Shown: positions 1 to 8,884 of the stretch, one piece after another
Layout of the letters: each line of letters starts with the position of its first letter
Numbering within the stretch: position 1 is the first letter of the stretch
Assembly: GCA_020636445.1 (NCBI GenBank)
Contig: JACJXV010000001.1
Location: 1 to 64,000, forward strand
DNA from: Lewinellaceae bacterium
GTDB lineage: Bacteria; Bacteroidota; Bacteroidia; Chitinophagales; Saprospiraceae
Direction: 5' to 3'
Length of the DNA: 64,000 nt
Made by a program: the position numbers and the translations under genes
The notes under the pieces: generated by a model
Database searches by the model: none
Told to the model about the DNA's origin: nothing
Seen by the model: the letters and a program-made list of their open reading frames with translations, nothing else

Positions 1-2
1 AA

Positions 3-28
3 GCCGCCGGGAGGATGCTCCCGGCGGC
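3..28 (-). terminator. Hairpin downstream of ftsZ, probable end of dcw operon
   Basis: A perfect 11-bp GC-rich stem (arms 3-13 and 18-28, loop GATG) lies 28 bases beyond the ftsZ stop codon. Read on the minus strand it is followed by TT before the window ends, so the T-run of an intrinsic terminator cannot be confirmed. Its position at the end of a 13-gene operon makes termination the likely role. Confidence 0.6.
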
Positions 29-55
29 GAAACTATATTTCCACAAAATGATGGC

Positions 56-1513
56 TTAATCCACGTTATCGTGGAGGAAAGAATTCCCTTCGCTAAAATC
101 CGGATCATCGTCATCGCTGATCACCCACTTGGATAAAACAGGCTCACCTGAAGTCGGTACATCTTCGAGGGACACTCCTCTGCGCATGTACGCTGGCTCA
201 TTTTCGAGCTCGACGACGACTTGTGGATTATTTAGCTTCATTACGTTATTTCGCAGCATTTCCCGGCGGCGCTGTTCGCGTTCCTGGTGTTTGCGGCGTT
301 CCTGTTCCAGTTTTTCCTTATCCTCGTCCTTGATGTAGGGCTCGTCATAAGGTTGGCGGTTGGTACGGTTGTACTTATCGAAAACCGTACGCACGTTCTC
401 GAATTCAAACGTTTTAGCTTGTTTCTCTTCGGAGGAATCAAAACCAATTTCGGAAAGCGGATTACGTGGTTTCTTCTGTCCTTTCGGTTTGTCCTCATCA
501 TCCAGGGAAACGACGATTTTCTCGCTTCCGGCCTGCTGCCGACGTTCCAATTGCAAATGCTGTTCAAAGCCCGTTGCAATGATGGTGACACTGATTTTAT
601 CTCCCAGTGATTCATCATAGCAATTACCCCAAATCAGGTCAGTACCATAGCCAGCTTCCTCCTGGACAAATTCCGTTATTTCGAAGATTTCATCCATGGT
701 TACCTCTTTGGTTCCGGAGGTAATATTCAGCAGGATATGCTTTGCACCGCGAATGTCATTGTCTTCCAGGAGGGGTGAATGCAGGGCCTGGTCAACCGCC
801 ACACGGGCGCGGTCATCTCCTTCGGCAGAAGCCGTACCCATGATGGCTACACCACTGCTGCGCATGACCGTATTCACGTCCTCAAAGTCGACGTTGACAT
901 AGCCGGGAACCGTTATGATTTCAGCAATGCCTTTCGCGGCAGTGGTCAGAATATTATCCGCCTTGGCAAAAGCTTCAGAGATGGAGAGATTTCCGTGAAT
1001 CTGCCGCAGCTTATCGTTAGAGACGATAATCAGGGTATCCACATTTTTCTTCAACTCTGCAAGCCCTTCAGAGCCTTGGGATGTTCGCCGGCGGCCTTCA
1101 AAGCTGAAGGGCAAGGTTACAATCCCCACGGTAAGGATATCCATCTCCTTCGCAGTTTTAGCGATTATCGGAGCAGCCCCCGTGCCGGTACCACCACCCA
1201 TTCCGGCGGTGATAAACAACATTTTACAGTTGTTTTCCAGGTAGGCTTTCACCTCTTCAATGGATTCCTCGCAAGCGAGTTTTCCTACATTGGGCTTGGA
1301 ACCAGCACCCCGGCCTTCGGTGAGGGCGGGCCCCAATTGAATCCGGGTAGGTACCGGGCTAATTTCCATAGCCTGAGAATCGGTATTGCAAACGGCGAAG
1401 TCGACCCCGACAATCCCTTGTTTGTACATGTGCGTGACAGCATTGCTACCGCCGCCGCCTACGCCGATTACCTTAATTATCGGGCTTTCATCTTTTGGCA
1501 GATCGAAAAGCAT
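56..1513 (-). CDS. ftsZ: Cell division protein FtsZ
   Basis: Tubulin-like GTPase that polymerises into the Z-ring at midcell and organises septal wall synthesis. The 485-residue product opens with a Rossmann-type nucleotide-binding segment (VIGVGGGGSNAV, about residues 15-26) and carries the tubulin signature GGGTGTG at residues 106-112. The GTPase core ends near residue 325; an unusually long charged linker rich in Lys, Glu and Arg follows, then a terminal SFLHDNVD peptide of the kind seen in Bacteroidota FtsZ. The start is ATG. It is the last gene of the dcw operon, 148 bases after ftsA. That spacing is the largest in the cluster, and no TAnnTTTG word was found in it. The identification is certain. 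Confidence 0.98.
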   Translation of the reverse strand: MLFDLPKDESPIIKVIGVGGGGSNAVTHMYKQGIVGVDFAVCNTDSQAMEISPVPTRIQLGPALTEGRGAGSKPNVGKLACEESIEEVKAYLENNCKMLFITAGMGGGTGTGAAPIIAKTAKEMDILTVGIVTLPFSFEGRRRTSQGSEGLAELKKNVDTLIIVSNDKLRQIHGNLSISEAFAKADNILTTAAKGIAEIITVPGYVNVDFEDVNTVMRSSGVAIMGTASAEGDDRARVAVDQALHSPLLEDNDIRGAKHILLNITSGTKEVTMDEIFEITEFVQEEAGYGTDLIWGNCYDESLGDKISVTIIATGFEQHLQLERRQQAGSEKIVVSLDDEDKPKGQKKPRNPLSEIGFDSSEEKQAKTFEFENVRTVFDKYNRTNRQPYDEPYIKDEDKEKLEQERRKHQEREQRRREMLRNNVMKLNNPQVVVELENEPAYMRRGVSLEDVPTSGEPVLSKWVISDDDDPDFSEGNSFLHDNVD

Positions 1514-1661
1514 AGTGGTAATTTTTTGCGTGACTCCGGCTCTCCTGCGCGACCCCCCAGCCGCTTGATTTTACCGAAGATTGAATGTTTATTCTTCCTG
1601 TTGTTTTGGTGCCTGCCGGGCTTACATTTGGGAAAATTGCCGACCAAGCTGATTTTTGCTG

Positions 1662-2999
1662 TTAGATATCGGTATCTGGTTCGGCTTCAAACCATTCTTT
1701 CGTTTTGCGGAACAAATGATCAAACCAATTTGCCTGACCATTACTTGCATAATCATCTGCATCATGCGCCGCCAATGATTCCTCTTCTGTTTCGACCAGG
1801 CGCTTTTCCTCCAGGTGCAGACGACCGGCCTCCCGATCTTCAATACCCTTCATCAGCAGGCCTATAGCAGTAGCAAAAATTGGGCTACTCAACTGCTCCT
1901 GATACCCGTGTGCCAGGTGTTCCACCGGAATACCAATGCGCGTAGGATACCCCGTATGGAATTCCGACAACTTGTCGATATGATTCAGCAGGGAACCACC
2001 GCCCGTGAGGACAATCCCGGCAATGAGCTTACGCTCATAGCCCGAACGGCGAATCTCCCAGACCACATAGTCCATGACTTCTTCAACCCGTGCCTGGATA
2101 ATACGTGCCAGATTTTTCTCCGAGATCTCCTTGTGATCACGGCCCCGCAATCCGGGGATCGTAATAATCCGGTTATCGTAAACCTCCTCAGCCAATGCTG
2201 ATCCAAAACGGACTTTTAGTTTTTCGGCCTGTGGCATCATTACCGTACACCCGTCTTTGATGTCACGGGTAATTACGTTGCCTCCGAAAGGAATCACCGC
2301 AGTATGCCGGATAATACCTTCCTGGAAAATAGTGATGTCGGTTGTTCCGCCACCTATATCAACCAGGGCAACGCCTGCCTCTTTTTCTTCATCACTCAGG
2401 ACTGCCATCGCCGAAGCGATTGGTTCCAGGGTCATATTAGCTACCCGTAACCCGGCACGTTCCACACAGCGATAAATATTATTAGAGGCCGTTATCTGTC
2501 CGGTGATGATGTGGAAATTAGCTTCCAGCCGCACTCCGGACATCCCGATCGGGTCGGTTATGCCCTGTTCATTATCGATGGTGTACTCCTGCGGAATGGC
2601 ATGGAGAATTTTATCGCCCGGCGGCAAAACCAGCTTATACATATCTGAGATAAGCCGGTCAATGTCCCGCTGGTTAATCTCTGTGTGATCATTATCGCGC
2701 ACAACCAAGCCCCGGTGTTGCAGACTCTTGATATGTTGTCCGGCAATACCCACATGCACCCAATCGAAATTCGTTTTTGCCGAGCGGCGGGCAATGTCAA
2801 CAGCATCCGAGATGGCTTTGACTGTTTTTTCAATATTGGAAACGACGCCGCGGAGCACTCCTTCCGAGTTCACCTTCCCAACGCCAAGAATTTCCATTTT
2901 TCCGTGTTCGTTTTTGCGTCCGGCAATAGCACACACCTTGGTGGTCCCAATGTCCAGGGCTAAAACCAATTCCGATTTTCGCGCATTTGTTTCCATCAT
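1662..2999 (-). CDS. ftsA: Cell division protein FtsA
   Basis: Actin-like ATPase that tethers FtsZ filaments to the inner membrane. The product shows the actin-fold phosphate-1 motif ALDIGTTKV near its start and the phosphate-2 motif ALVDIGGGTTD around residue 210. A C-terminal amphipathic stretch (NWFDHLFRKTKEWFE) matches the membrane-targeting helix of the family. The longest frame begins with GTG at 3017. The tandem ATG codons at 2999/2996 are preferred because they lie just before the conserved actin fold, giving about 445 residues. It sits between ftsQ (59 bases upstream) and ftsZ, the conserved dcw order. Confidence 0.97.
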   Translation of the reverse strand: MMETNARKSELVLALDIGTTKVCAIAGRKNEHGKMEILGVGKVNSEGVLRGVVSNIEKTVKAISDAVDIARRSAKTNFDWVHVGIAGQHIKSLQHRGLVVRDNDHTEINQRDIDRLISDMYKLVLPPGDKILHAIPQEYTIDNEQGITDPIGMSGVRLEANFHIITGQITASNNIYRCVERAGLRVANMTLEPIASAMAVLSDEEKEAGVALVDIGGGTTDITIFQEGIIRHTAVIPFGGNVITRDIKDGCTVMMPQAEKLKVRFGSALAEEVYDNRIITIPGLRGRDHKEISEKNLARIIQARVEEVMDYVVWEIRRSGYERKLIAGIVLTGGGSLLNHIDKLSEFHTGYPTRIGIPVEHLAHGYQEQLSSPIFATAIGLLMKGIEDREAGRLHLEEKRLVETEEESLAAHDADDYASNGQANWFDHLFRKTKEWFEAEPDTDI

Positions 3000-3057
3000 T
3001 TTCAATTTTGGAGCCACCTTGGGGTGACTGTAATAGGGTTATCCTTTATTGTACCAA

Positions 3058-3834
3058 TTAGTCGCAAACAACTTGCCCGCGGTAGCGCAGATCGAGTGTC
3101 CGATACTTACGCCACCCTGCACGAGGTAGTCCTTCGCGGTAAAAAATCTTTAATTTGCGCAGTTTTGCGGCGGCATCTTCTTCATAGCGGCCGAAGATGA
3201 TCTTTTGATCACCTACTACCGGTATGAGCGTGAATTCGCCCCGGTTACTTACGTATATCTGCTGAATCATAGGGGCTAAAAACTCATCCCCCAGGATATC
3301 GTTACTCAGGTTAAACAGGTCCTTAAGCAGGTGGAACTTGCGGTCCAGAAAATCGGGAACGTGGGGCGGAATATTTCCCGAAGCCACCAGTACTCGGGCA
3401 GCAAAATGCTTTGAAAGCGGCATCTTGATTCCCTTGTCATCGAGGTAGTAATTCATCCCATTTTGATCAATGATGCGCAGGATCGGCTGCCGCTGAACCA
3501 CGGAAATACGCAGTCGGTTGCGGGCATCGATAAATACGTCGGCATCGAGGATCAGTGGGTCCCCTTCCAGAATATCTTCCAGGCGCTTTACATCAAGGCT
3601 TTTTATTGCCATACCTACCGGCCGCAAACCATACCCCCGTTCAATACTGTTCTGGATATCCTCTGCTTTAATAAGCATAGAGCCATCATTCAGTGATTGG
3701 ATATCGATGTTAACTTCCTGGATTTGGCTGTCCTGCTTATTAGCCACAGCGGAAATAACCAGCAAAGCTGCCCCAATGAGTACCACCAGCGAAAGCAAGC
3801 GGCGCAAAGATGATCTGACGGCTGCGTTATTCAT
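3058..3834 (-). CDS. ftsQ: Cell division protein FtsQ/DivIB-like
   Basis: Bitopic inner-membrane protein that scaffolds the FtsB/FtsL divisome subcomplex. The sequence has a short basic N-terminus, one membrane segment (LLSLVVLIGAALLVISAV) and a periplasmic region with a POTRA-like part (around VDIQSLNDGSMLIKAEDI) and an FtsQ domain. The chosen ATG at 3834 overlaps the murC stop codon by 8 bases (ATGAATAA), which suggests translational coupling. A longer frame back to 3870 would lie wholly within murC. About 258 residues. FtsQ proteins diverge strongly, so the name rests on topology and on the position murC-ftsQ-ftsA. Confidence 0.9.
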   Translation of the reverse strand: MNNAAVRSSLRRLLSLVVLIGAALLVISAVANKQDSQIQEVNIDIQSLNDGSMLIKAEDIQNSIERGYGLRPVGMAIKSLDVKRLEDILEGDPLILDADVFIDARNRLRISVVQRQPILRIIDQNGMNYYLDDKGIKMPLSKHFAARVLVASGNIPPHVPDFLDRKFHLLKDLFNLSNDILGDEFLAPMIQQIYVSNRGEFTLIPVVGDQKIIFGRYEEDAAAKLRKLKIFYREGLPRAGWRKYRTLDLRYRGQVVCD

Positions 3835-5197
3835 GGCTGATGGTGTTTTTCTGGGCCAATAATTCCGCAATCCGGGGAACCAGGGTATCGATATCCCCGG
3901 CTCCCATCGTCAGGAGTATATCCGGTGGATGGTTTGCCAGGTGTTCAAGTAATTCAGTTTTATCCAGTAATCGCTTATCAGCCAGGTTCATCAGGTTCAT
4001 AACTTGTTCGGAAGTGATCCCTGGAATCGGCAATTCCCTGGCCGGATAAATAGGCAATAGGATCGCTTCATCCAATAAGTCAAGAGCAGCAGCAAATTCC
4101 GACATAAAGTCCCGGGTTCTGCTGAATAAATGCGGTTGAAAAACGCCAGTAATCTTCCGTTCCGGATAAAGTTCCCGGGCAGCAGAAATCACCGCCCGCA
4201 ACTCCGTTGGGTGATGCGCATAATCGTCGTAGTATGCAGTGTTCGCATCACGGTAAATAAGCTCAATCCGGCGCTGAACACCCCGGAACGCCAGCAGCCC
4301 CTCCCGGATCGCAGGTCCTGAAACCCCCAACGCAAGCGCGATTGAGATTGCCACAGTAGCATTTTCCACATTATGCCGGCCCGCCATAGGCAGGCGCAAG
4401 CCCGGAAGTTGAATCTCCGGATTATGGTAATCAAAGACAAAATATCCGTCTTCTACCCGCACATTGGCAGCCTGGTATTCCCCCCGGTCAACGCCAAACG
4501 TATGCGCAGGAATACGCCCGGCAAAATCCGGTTTCAGGCGGTCAGCCACCCACAAGTGCCCCCCCGTTTTCAATTGACGAGCGAAGGCAAAAAATCCGGT
4601 CTCGCGCAGGGTTTCCAAATCACCGTAGATATCCAGGTGATCGGCATCCATCGACAAGATAGCTACCAAATTGGGATGTAAATGCAGGAAAGAACGATCG
4701 AACTCGTCAGCTTCCACCACTACCCAGTCGCTCGTGCCAAGAACATAATTAGAACCCAGGTTACGGGCAATGCCGCCCAAAAATGCCGTGCAATCCAAGC
4801 CCCCGGCCCGCAACAAATGCGTGGTCATGGAAGAAGTTGTAGTTTTGCCATGCGTACCCGCGACAGCTATCGTTCGCATGCCCTTGCTGATAATCCCCAG
4901 CACCTCAGCCCGCTTTTTAATTGGCGTTCCATGTTGGAGAAAATATTGATACTCCAAATGAGTTACCGGTACGGCCGGGGTGTAAACTACCAAATCTACC
5001 CCGGCAGGAATAAGGGAAACATCCTCAGTGTAATGAATATGCATGCCCTCGTCTTCCAGCGCCTGCGTCAGCGGTGTACGGCTGCGGTCATAGCCATGAA
5101 TTTCGACACCGCGCTGCCGGAAATAGCGGGCCAGGGCGCTCATGCCGATGCCGCCGATTCCGATAAAATACAGATTGCGAATGTCGTTTAGATTCAT
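3827..5197 (-). CDS. murC: UDP-N-acetylmuramate--L-alanine ligase MurC
   Basis: Cytosolic ATP-dependent ligase that adds L-alanine to UDP-MurNAc, the first step in building the peptidoglycan stem peptide. The 456-residue protein has the N-terminal dinucleotide-like motif GIGGIGMS (13-20), the Mur-ligase P-loop GTHGKTTT (114-121) and the central and C-terminal Mur ligase domains (YYDDYAHHPTE about residue 305, then VFQPHLFSRT). The start is ATG and the length is normal for the family. Its end overlaps ftsQ by 8 bases. The 46-base gap before it (toward murG) holds two copies of a 14-bp repeat. Confidence 0.98.
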   Translation of the reverse strand: MNLNDIRNLYFIGIGGIGMSALARYFRQRGVEIHGYDRSRTPLTQALEDEGMHIHYTEDVSLIPAGVDLVVYTPAVPVTHLEYQYFLQHGTPIKKRAEVLGIISKGMRTIAVAGTHGKTTTSSMTTHLLRAGGLDCTAFLGGIARNLGSNYVLGTSDWVVVEADEFDRSFLHLHPNLVAILSMDADHLDIYGDLETLRETGFFAFARQLKTGGHLWVADRLKPDFAGRIPAHTFGVDRGEYQAANVRVEDGYFVFDYHNPEIQLPGLRLPMAGRHNVENATVAISIALALGVSGPAIREGLLAFRGVQRRIELIYRDANTAYYDDYAHHPTELRAVISAARELYPERKITGVFQPHLFSRTRDFMSEFAAALDLLDEAILLPIYPARELPIPGITSEQVMNLMNLADKRLLDKTELLEHLANHPPDILLTMGAGDIDTLVPRIAELLAQKNTISHE

Positions 5198-5201
5198 GTT
5201 G

Positions 5202-5229
5202 TTAGTTACTGGTTATTAGTTACTGGTTA
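5202..5229. repeat. Two tandem 14-bp units (2 x TTAGTTACTGGTTA)
   Basis: Two perfect adjacent copies at 5202-5215 and 5216-5229 fill most of the 46-base gap between murG and murC. Each unit splits into two 7-base words (TTAGTTA, CTGGTTA), so the array keeps the same 7-base phase as the other intergenic patches in this window. It lies inside the dcw operon, so it will be transcribed. Confidence 0.85.
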
Positions 5230-5243
5230 TAAATTTCTAGTTT

Positions 5244-6368
5244 CTATTTAACCAAGGCCAACACTTCGTTAGCGATAGTTTTAGCCGCTTCGGGTTTTCC
5301 TAAGTTTCGCGCTTGTTCCGCCAGCTGCTTCCGGAGTGTTTCATCCCCCAGCAGTTGGCTAAGTTGCGGGATGAGTTCCGTACGAACCGCCGAATCGGTC
5401 AGCATCAATGCAGCTTGCGCATTGACCAATGCCTGGGCATTTTTCGTTTGGTGATCTTCAGCCACATTAGGTGAAGGAACCAGGATAGCTGGTTTCCCCA
5501 ACAGACATAATTCTGAGATCGTCAGCGCTCCAGCCCGGCAAATGACCACATCTGCAGCTGCATAGGCTAAATCCATGCGATCAATAAAGGGCATGAGCTT
5601 AACCTGCGGGAGTTGTGCTGTTGCACTTTCCTGACAAACCGTATGATATAGCTTTCCACACTGCCAGATCACCTGGATGCCAGGATCTGCTTTGAGTTGT
5701 TCGGCGCCGGCGATCATCCCTTCGTTTAGGGACCGGGCGCCCAGGCTACCCCCGACCACCAACGCAATCTTGCGCTGGGGATCAAGTTGAAAATGTTCAG
5801 CCGCCAATTGACGGTCTGGCAAGGTATTTCCGAAAGCAGCGCGAACCGGGTTACCGGTTTCTACTAATTTGTTCGCCGGAAAATAGCGCTCCATACCCGG
5901 GTAGGCTACACAGATGCGTTGCACCCTTTTAGCCAGCAATCTATTGGTCAACCCTGCATAAGAGTTCTGCTCCTGAATCAGTGCCGGAACCCCTAAGCGC
6001 GTAGCCATTTCCAGGAGGGGCCCACTCGCATACCCGCCTACGCCTACGACTACCTGGGGGCGATAACGCTGAATCAAGCGGGCAGCTTTCCAGAGGCTGC
6101 TCATTAACTTGAGTGGGAATATCATGTTCCGCAGTGTCAATGAACGCTGGATGCCGCTGATCCACAACCCATCAATGGGATATCCTGCCTGTGGCACTTT
6201 TTCCATCTCCAGCTTCCCCTCAGCACCGACAAAGCGAATCTCTGCCGTTGGTTCTTGCTCCCGAATCGCATCAGCAATAGCGATCGCCGGGAAGACGTGT
6301 CCTCCGGTTCCGCCCCCACTAATCATAATGCGGGGAGCTTTAGGCGTGCTATGTTGCTGATTCGTCAT
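5244..6368 (-). CDS. murG: UDP-GlcNAc:lipid I N-acetylglucosaminyltransferase MurG
   Basis: Peripheral inner-membrane GT28 transferase that adds GlcNAc to lipid I to form lipid II. The 374-residue product carries the diagnostic GGGTGGH loop at 18-24, GVGGYASGP in the N-domain, and in the C-domain the UDP-GlcNAc-binding segment (VVICRAGALTISELCLLGKPAILVP is split across residues near 280-305). The start is ATG. It lies 18 bases after ftsW, in operon. Length and motifs are ordinary for the family. Confidence 0.98.
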   Translation of the reverse strand: MTNQQHSTPKAPRIMISGGGTGGHVFPAIAIADAIREQEPTAEIRFVGAEGKLEMEKVPQAGYPIDGLWISGIQRSLTLRNMIFPLKLMSSLWKAARLIQRYRPQVVVGVGGYASGPLLEMATRLGVPALIQEQNSYAGLTNRLLAKRVQRICVAYPGMERYFPANKLVETGNPVRAAFGNTLPDRQLAAEHFQLDPQRKIALVVGGSLGARSLNEGMIAGAEQLKADPGIQVIWQCGKLYHTVCQESATAQLPQVKLMPFIDRMDLAYAAADVVICRAGALTISELCLLGKPAILVPSPNVAEDHQTKNAQALVNAQAALMLTDSAVRTELIPQLSQLLGDETLRKQLAEQARNLGKPEAAKTIANEVLALVK

Positions 6369-6386
6369 GCTTTCGTATCCTGTTTA

Positions 6387-7544
6387 TTAGTCTTCTTCGT
6401 ATTCGTCAGGTTGCAGGGATTCCACAAATTTGCTGACACTCAGTATGATGCCAAACGAGATTGCCGTAAACAATACCGAGGTCCCCCCCATGCTGATCAT
6501 CGGCAGCGTAACACCGGTCACCGGAACCATATGCACTGATACTGCAATATTGATAAAAGCCTGTACAACGATGCTGAATCCCAGTCCGGATGCCACCATT
6601 GCGCCAAAAGCTTTAGGGCTTTTGGTCACCAATCGGGTGATCCGAAAAAACAGCCCGACATACAACAGTATAATGATGGCCCCGCCAATGATCCCATACT
6701 CCTCACAAAAAATCGCGTAGATGAAATCCGAATAAGGCGAAGGCAAAAAATTCCGTTGCATACTGTTCCCCGGCCCTTCTCCAATCCAGCCTCCATTGGC
6801 AATGGCTATCTTGGATTGTTGAATCTGGTATCCGCCATCCGGGTTCCCCATGAAATCCCTCATCCGGGAAATCCAGGTTTCCAGCCGGACAAAATCTGGG
6901 TACATTTGCCCCAATATGATTAAGACAGCAAAAACCACCACGCCCAGCAGCAACAGCAGCAGGATGTATTGAATCGATACCCGGCCAATAAACATCATCG
7001 CCACACAGGTGGCAAAAAGCAGCACTGCCGAGGACAAGTCAGCCGGAGCGATTAAACTGCAGATCAGCAATACCGGGACAATAATGGGCACGAAAGCCCC
7101 ATTAAAATCCTTGATGTAATCCTGTTTGGTTGAAATAGCCCGGGCGATGTAGATGATTAAGGCCAATTTGGCAAAATCGGAAGTTTGGAACGTTATCCCG
7201 ATGAAGGGTACTTCCAACCAACGCCGGGCATCATTGATATTGGCTCCAAATGCTATCGTAAAGATCAGCATTGGAATAGCAATAGCCAGCAAGTAGGGAG
7301 CCATCCGCTGAAACCGCAGGTAATGCATCAAATGGGCCAGGTAAGTAAGCATTAAGCCCCCACCCAGAATAATGGTATGCTTCAGCAAGTACGCTTCCGT
7401 ATTCCCATCCGCCAATCGATAGGCCAGCGTACCTGTGGAGCTGTAAACTCCCAGGAGCGAGAAAACGGACATCACCGCCAGGATCGCCCAAATGGCGCGA
7501 TCTCCCCGTAATTCCGCATTTATTCTGGCCAATAGAACTGACAT
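6387..7544 (-). CDS. ftsW: Septal peptidoglycan polymerase FtsW
   Basis: SEDS-family integral membrane glycosyltransferase that polymerises lipid II at the septum with its partner FtsI. The 385-residue protein has about ten hydrophobic segments and the SEDS signatures: GDRAIWAIL at the start, NDARRWL in the large extracytoplasmic loop, and the C-terminal VTGVTLPMISMGGTS run. The conserved catalytic Asp region follows AKLALIIYIA. The start is ATG, 12 bases after murD. RodA is the main alternative, but the position between murD and murG supports FtsW. Confidence 0.96.
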   Translation of the reverse strand: MSVLLARINAELRGDRAIWAILAVMSVFSLLGVYSSTGTLAYRLADGNTEAYLLKHTIILGGGLMLTYLAHLMHYLRFQRMAPYLLAIAIPMLIFTIAFGANINDARRWLEVPFIGITFQTSDFAKLALIIYIARAISTKQDYIKDFNGAFVPIIVPVLLICSLIAPADLSSAVLLFATCVAMMFIGRVSIQYILLLLLLGVVVFAVLIILGQMYPDFVRLETWISRMRDFMGNPDGGYQIQQSKIAIANGGWIGEGPGNSMQRNFLPSPYSDFIYAIFCEEYGIIGGAIIILLYVGLFFRITRLVTKSPKAFGAMVASGLGFSIVVQAFINIAVSVHMVPVTGVTLPMISMGGTSVLFTAISFGIILSVSKFVESLQPDEYEED

Positions 7545-7556
7545 AATCGTTATTTA

Positions 7557-8882
7557 CTAAGATTCATATTGTTGTTTATACTCCAGGACTGCCTGGCGAA
7601 ACTGGTCGCCACGATCCTCATAATTCTTGAACAAATCAAAACTGGCACAAGCCGGCGATAACAATACCGTGTCGCCCGCCACCGCCAGTTGACCGGCTGT
7701 GGCTACCGCTTCCCGGGCGCTGGATGTTTCTACCAGTTGAGGGACCATCTTTCCGAAAGTTTCCCGCAACTTGGTATTATCAACTCCCAGACAAACAATA
7801 GCCTTCACGCGCTGCTGAACCAAAGGCAGCAAGGGTGAATAATCATTTCCTTTATCCTGGCCGCCGACAATCCATACAGTAGGTTGGGTCATCGCCTGCA
7901 AAGCGTAAAAAACCGAATCGACATTCGTGGCTTTGCTGTCGTTGATAAACCGAACACCGTTCACCTCGCTTACCTCTTCCATGCGATGTGGCGCATTGAT
8001 GTAGGTATTAAGTCCGGCCTGAATAAGGGCCGGGTCCACTTTCAACGCCAACGCAGTATGGATGGCAAACAGGGCATTCATGGCATTATGTTGCCCGATA
8101 AGTGCCGTATTGCGTAAGTCAAATTGCTGGCCGCCTACGTTTAGAAGGCCATCCTGAATCATACTTCGGTTGATATTAACCCTCGTAGGGCCATCTGCCG
8201 AAACTACCGGTAATGCCCCCAGGATATTAGGGTCATCACCATTGTATAGAAACTGGTCGCCCAGTCGCTGGTTTTTCAGAATCCGGAACTTTGACCGGAT
8301 GTAGTTTTCCATGCGGTATGCATACCGATCCAAATGATCGGGGGTAATATTGAGCAGCATAGCAATATGCGGTCGAAACTGGTCGATTCCATCTAATTGG
8401 AAGCTGCTTAATTCCAACACATATATGGCTGGTTTTCCAGTAGCTACCTGCCGGGCAAAACTCAGCCCCACATTTCCGCCCATCGTCGCATCCAAACCGG
8501 CACTCACCAACAGGTGATGAGTTAGTCGGGTCGTGGTTGTTTTTCCGTTACTCCCCGTAATCCCGATAATGAACGCATCCGTATACCTTCCCGCAAACTC
8601 AATTTCTGAGATTACCGGAATTCCGGCAGCTAGCAGCGCTTGCACCAGCGGAACTTCATCCGGGATGCCAGGGCTCTTGACAACCAACGCCCCCTGCAGG
8701 ATTCGTTGCTCATCGTGGCTTCCCGTTTCAAAGGGAATATTGGCCTCCCGGAGGGTTTGCTGGTACCGTTCCGGGATCGTTCCCCGGTCCGAGACAAATA
8801 CGCTAAACCCTTTTTGCTGCCCCAGTAACGCTGCCCCTACCCCACTTTCACCTCCACCCAGCACAATCAATTCCTTGGCCAT
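7557..8882 (-). CDS. murD: UDP-N-acetylmuramoylalanine--D-glutamate ligase MurD
   Basis: Cytosolic ATP-dependent ligase adding D-glutamate to UDP-MurNAc-L-Ala. The 441-residue protein has an N-terminal nucleotide-binding fold (LGGGESGVGAALL), the P-loop GITGSNGKTTT (107-117), the catalytic segment ELSSFQLD and the C-terminal domain with LSPACASFDLFKNYEDRG typical of MurD. The start is ATG, 2 bases after the mraY stop, so the two are probably translated together. Confidence 0.98.
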   Translation of the reverse strand: MAKELIVLGGGESGVGAALLGQQKGFSVFVSDRGTIPERYQQTLREANIPFETGSHDEQRILQGALVVKSPGIPDEVPLVQALLAAGIPVISEIEFAGRYTDAFIIGITGSNGKTTTTRLTHHLLVSAGLDATMGGNVGLSFARQVATGKPAIYVLELSSFQLDGIDQFRPHIAMLLNITPDHLDRYAYRMENYIRSKFRILKNQRLGDQFLYNGDDPNILGALPVVSADGPTRVNINRSMIQDGLLNVGGQQFDLRNTALIGQHNAMNALFAIHTALALKVDPALIQAGLNTYINAPHRMEEVSEVNGVRFINDSKATNVDSVFYALQAMTQPTVWIVGGQDKGNDYSPLLPLVQQRVKAIVCLGVDNTKLRETFGKMVPQLVETSSAREAVATAGQLAVAGDTVLLSPACASFDLFKNYEDRGDQFRQAVLEYKQQYES

Positions 8883-8884
8883 AT

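Noticed and set aside
779..1867. Long plus-strand open frame (362 codons) across ftsZ and ftsA
   Set aside because: It is antisense to two certain genes, and its composition mirrors their codon structure.
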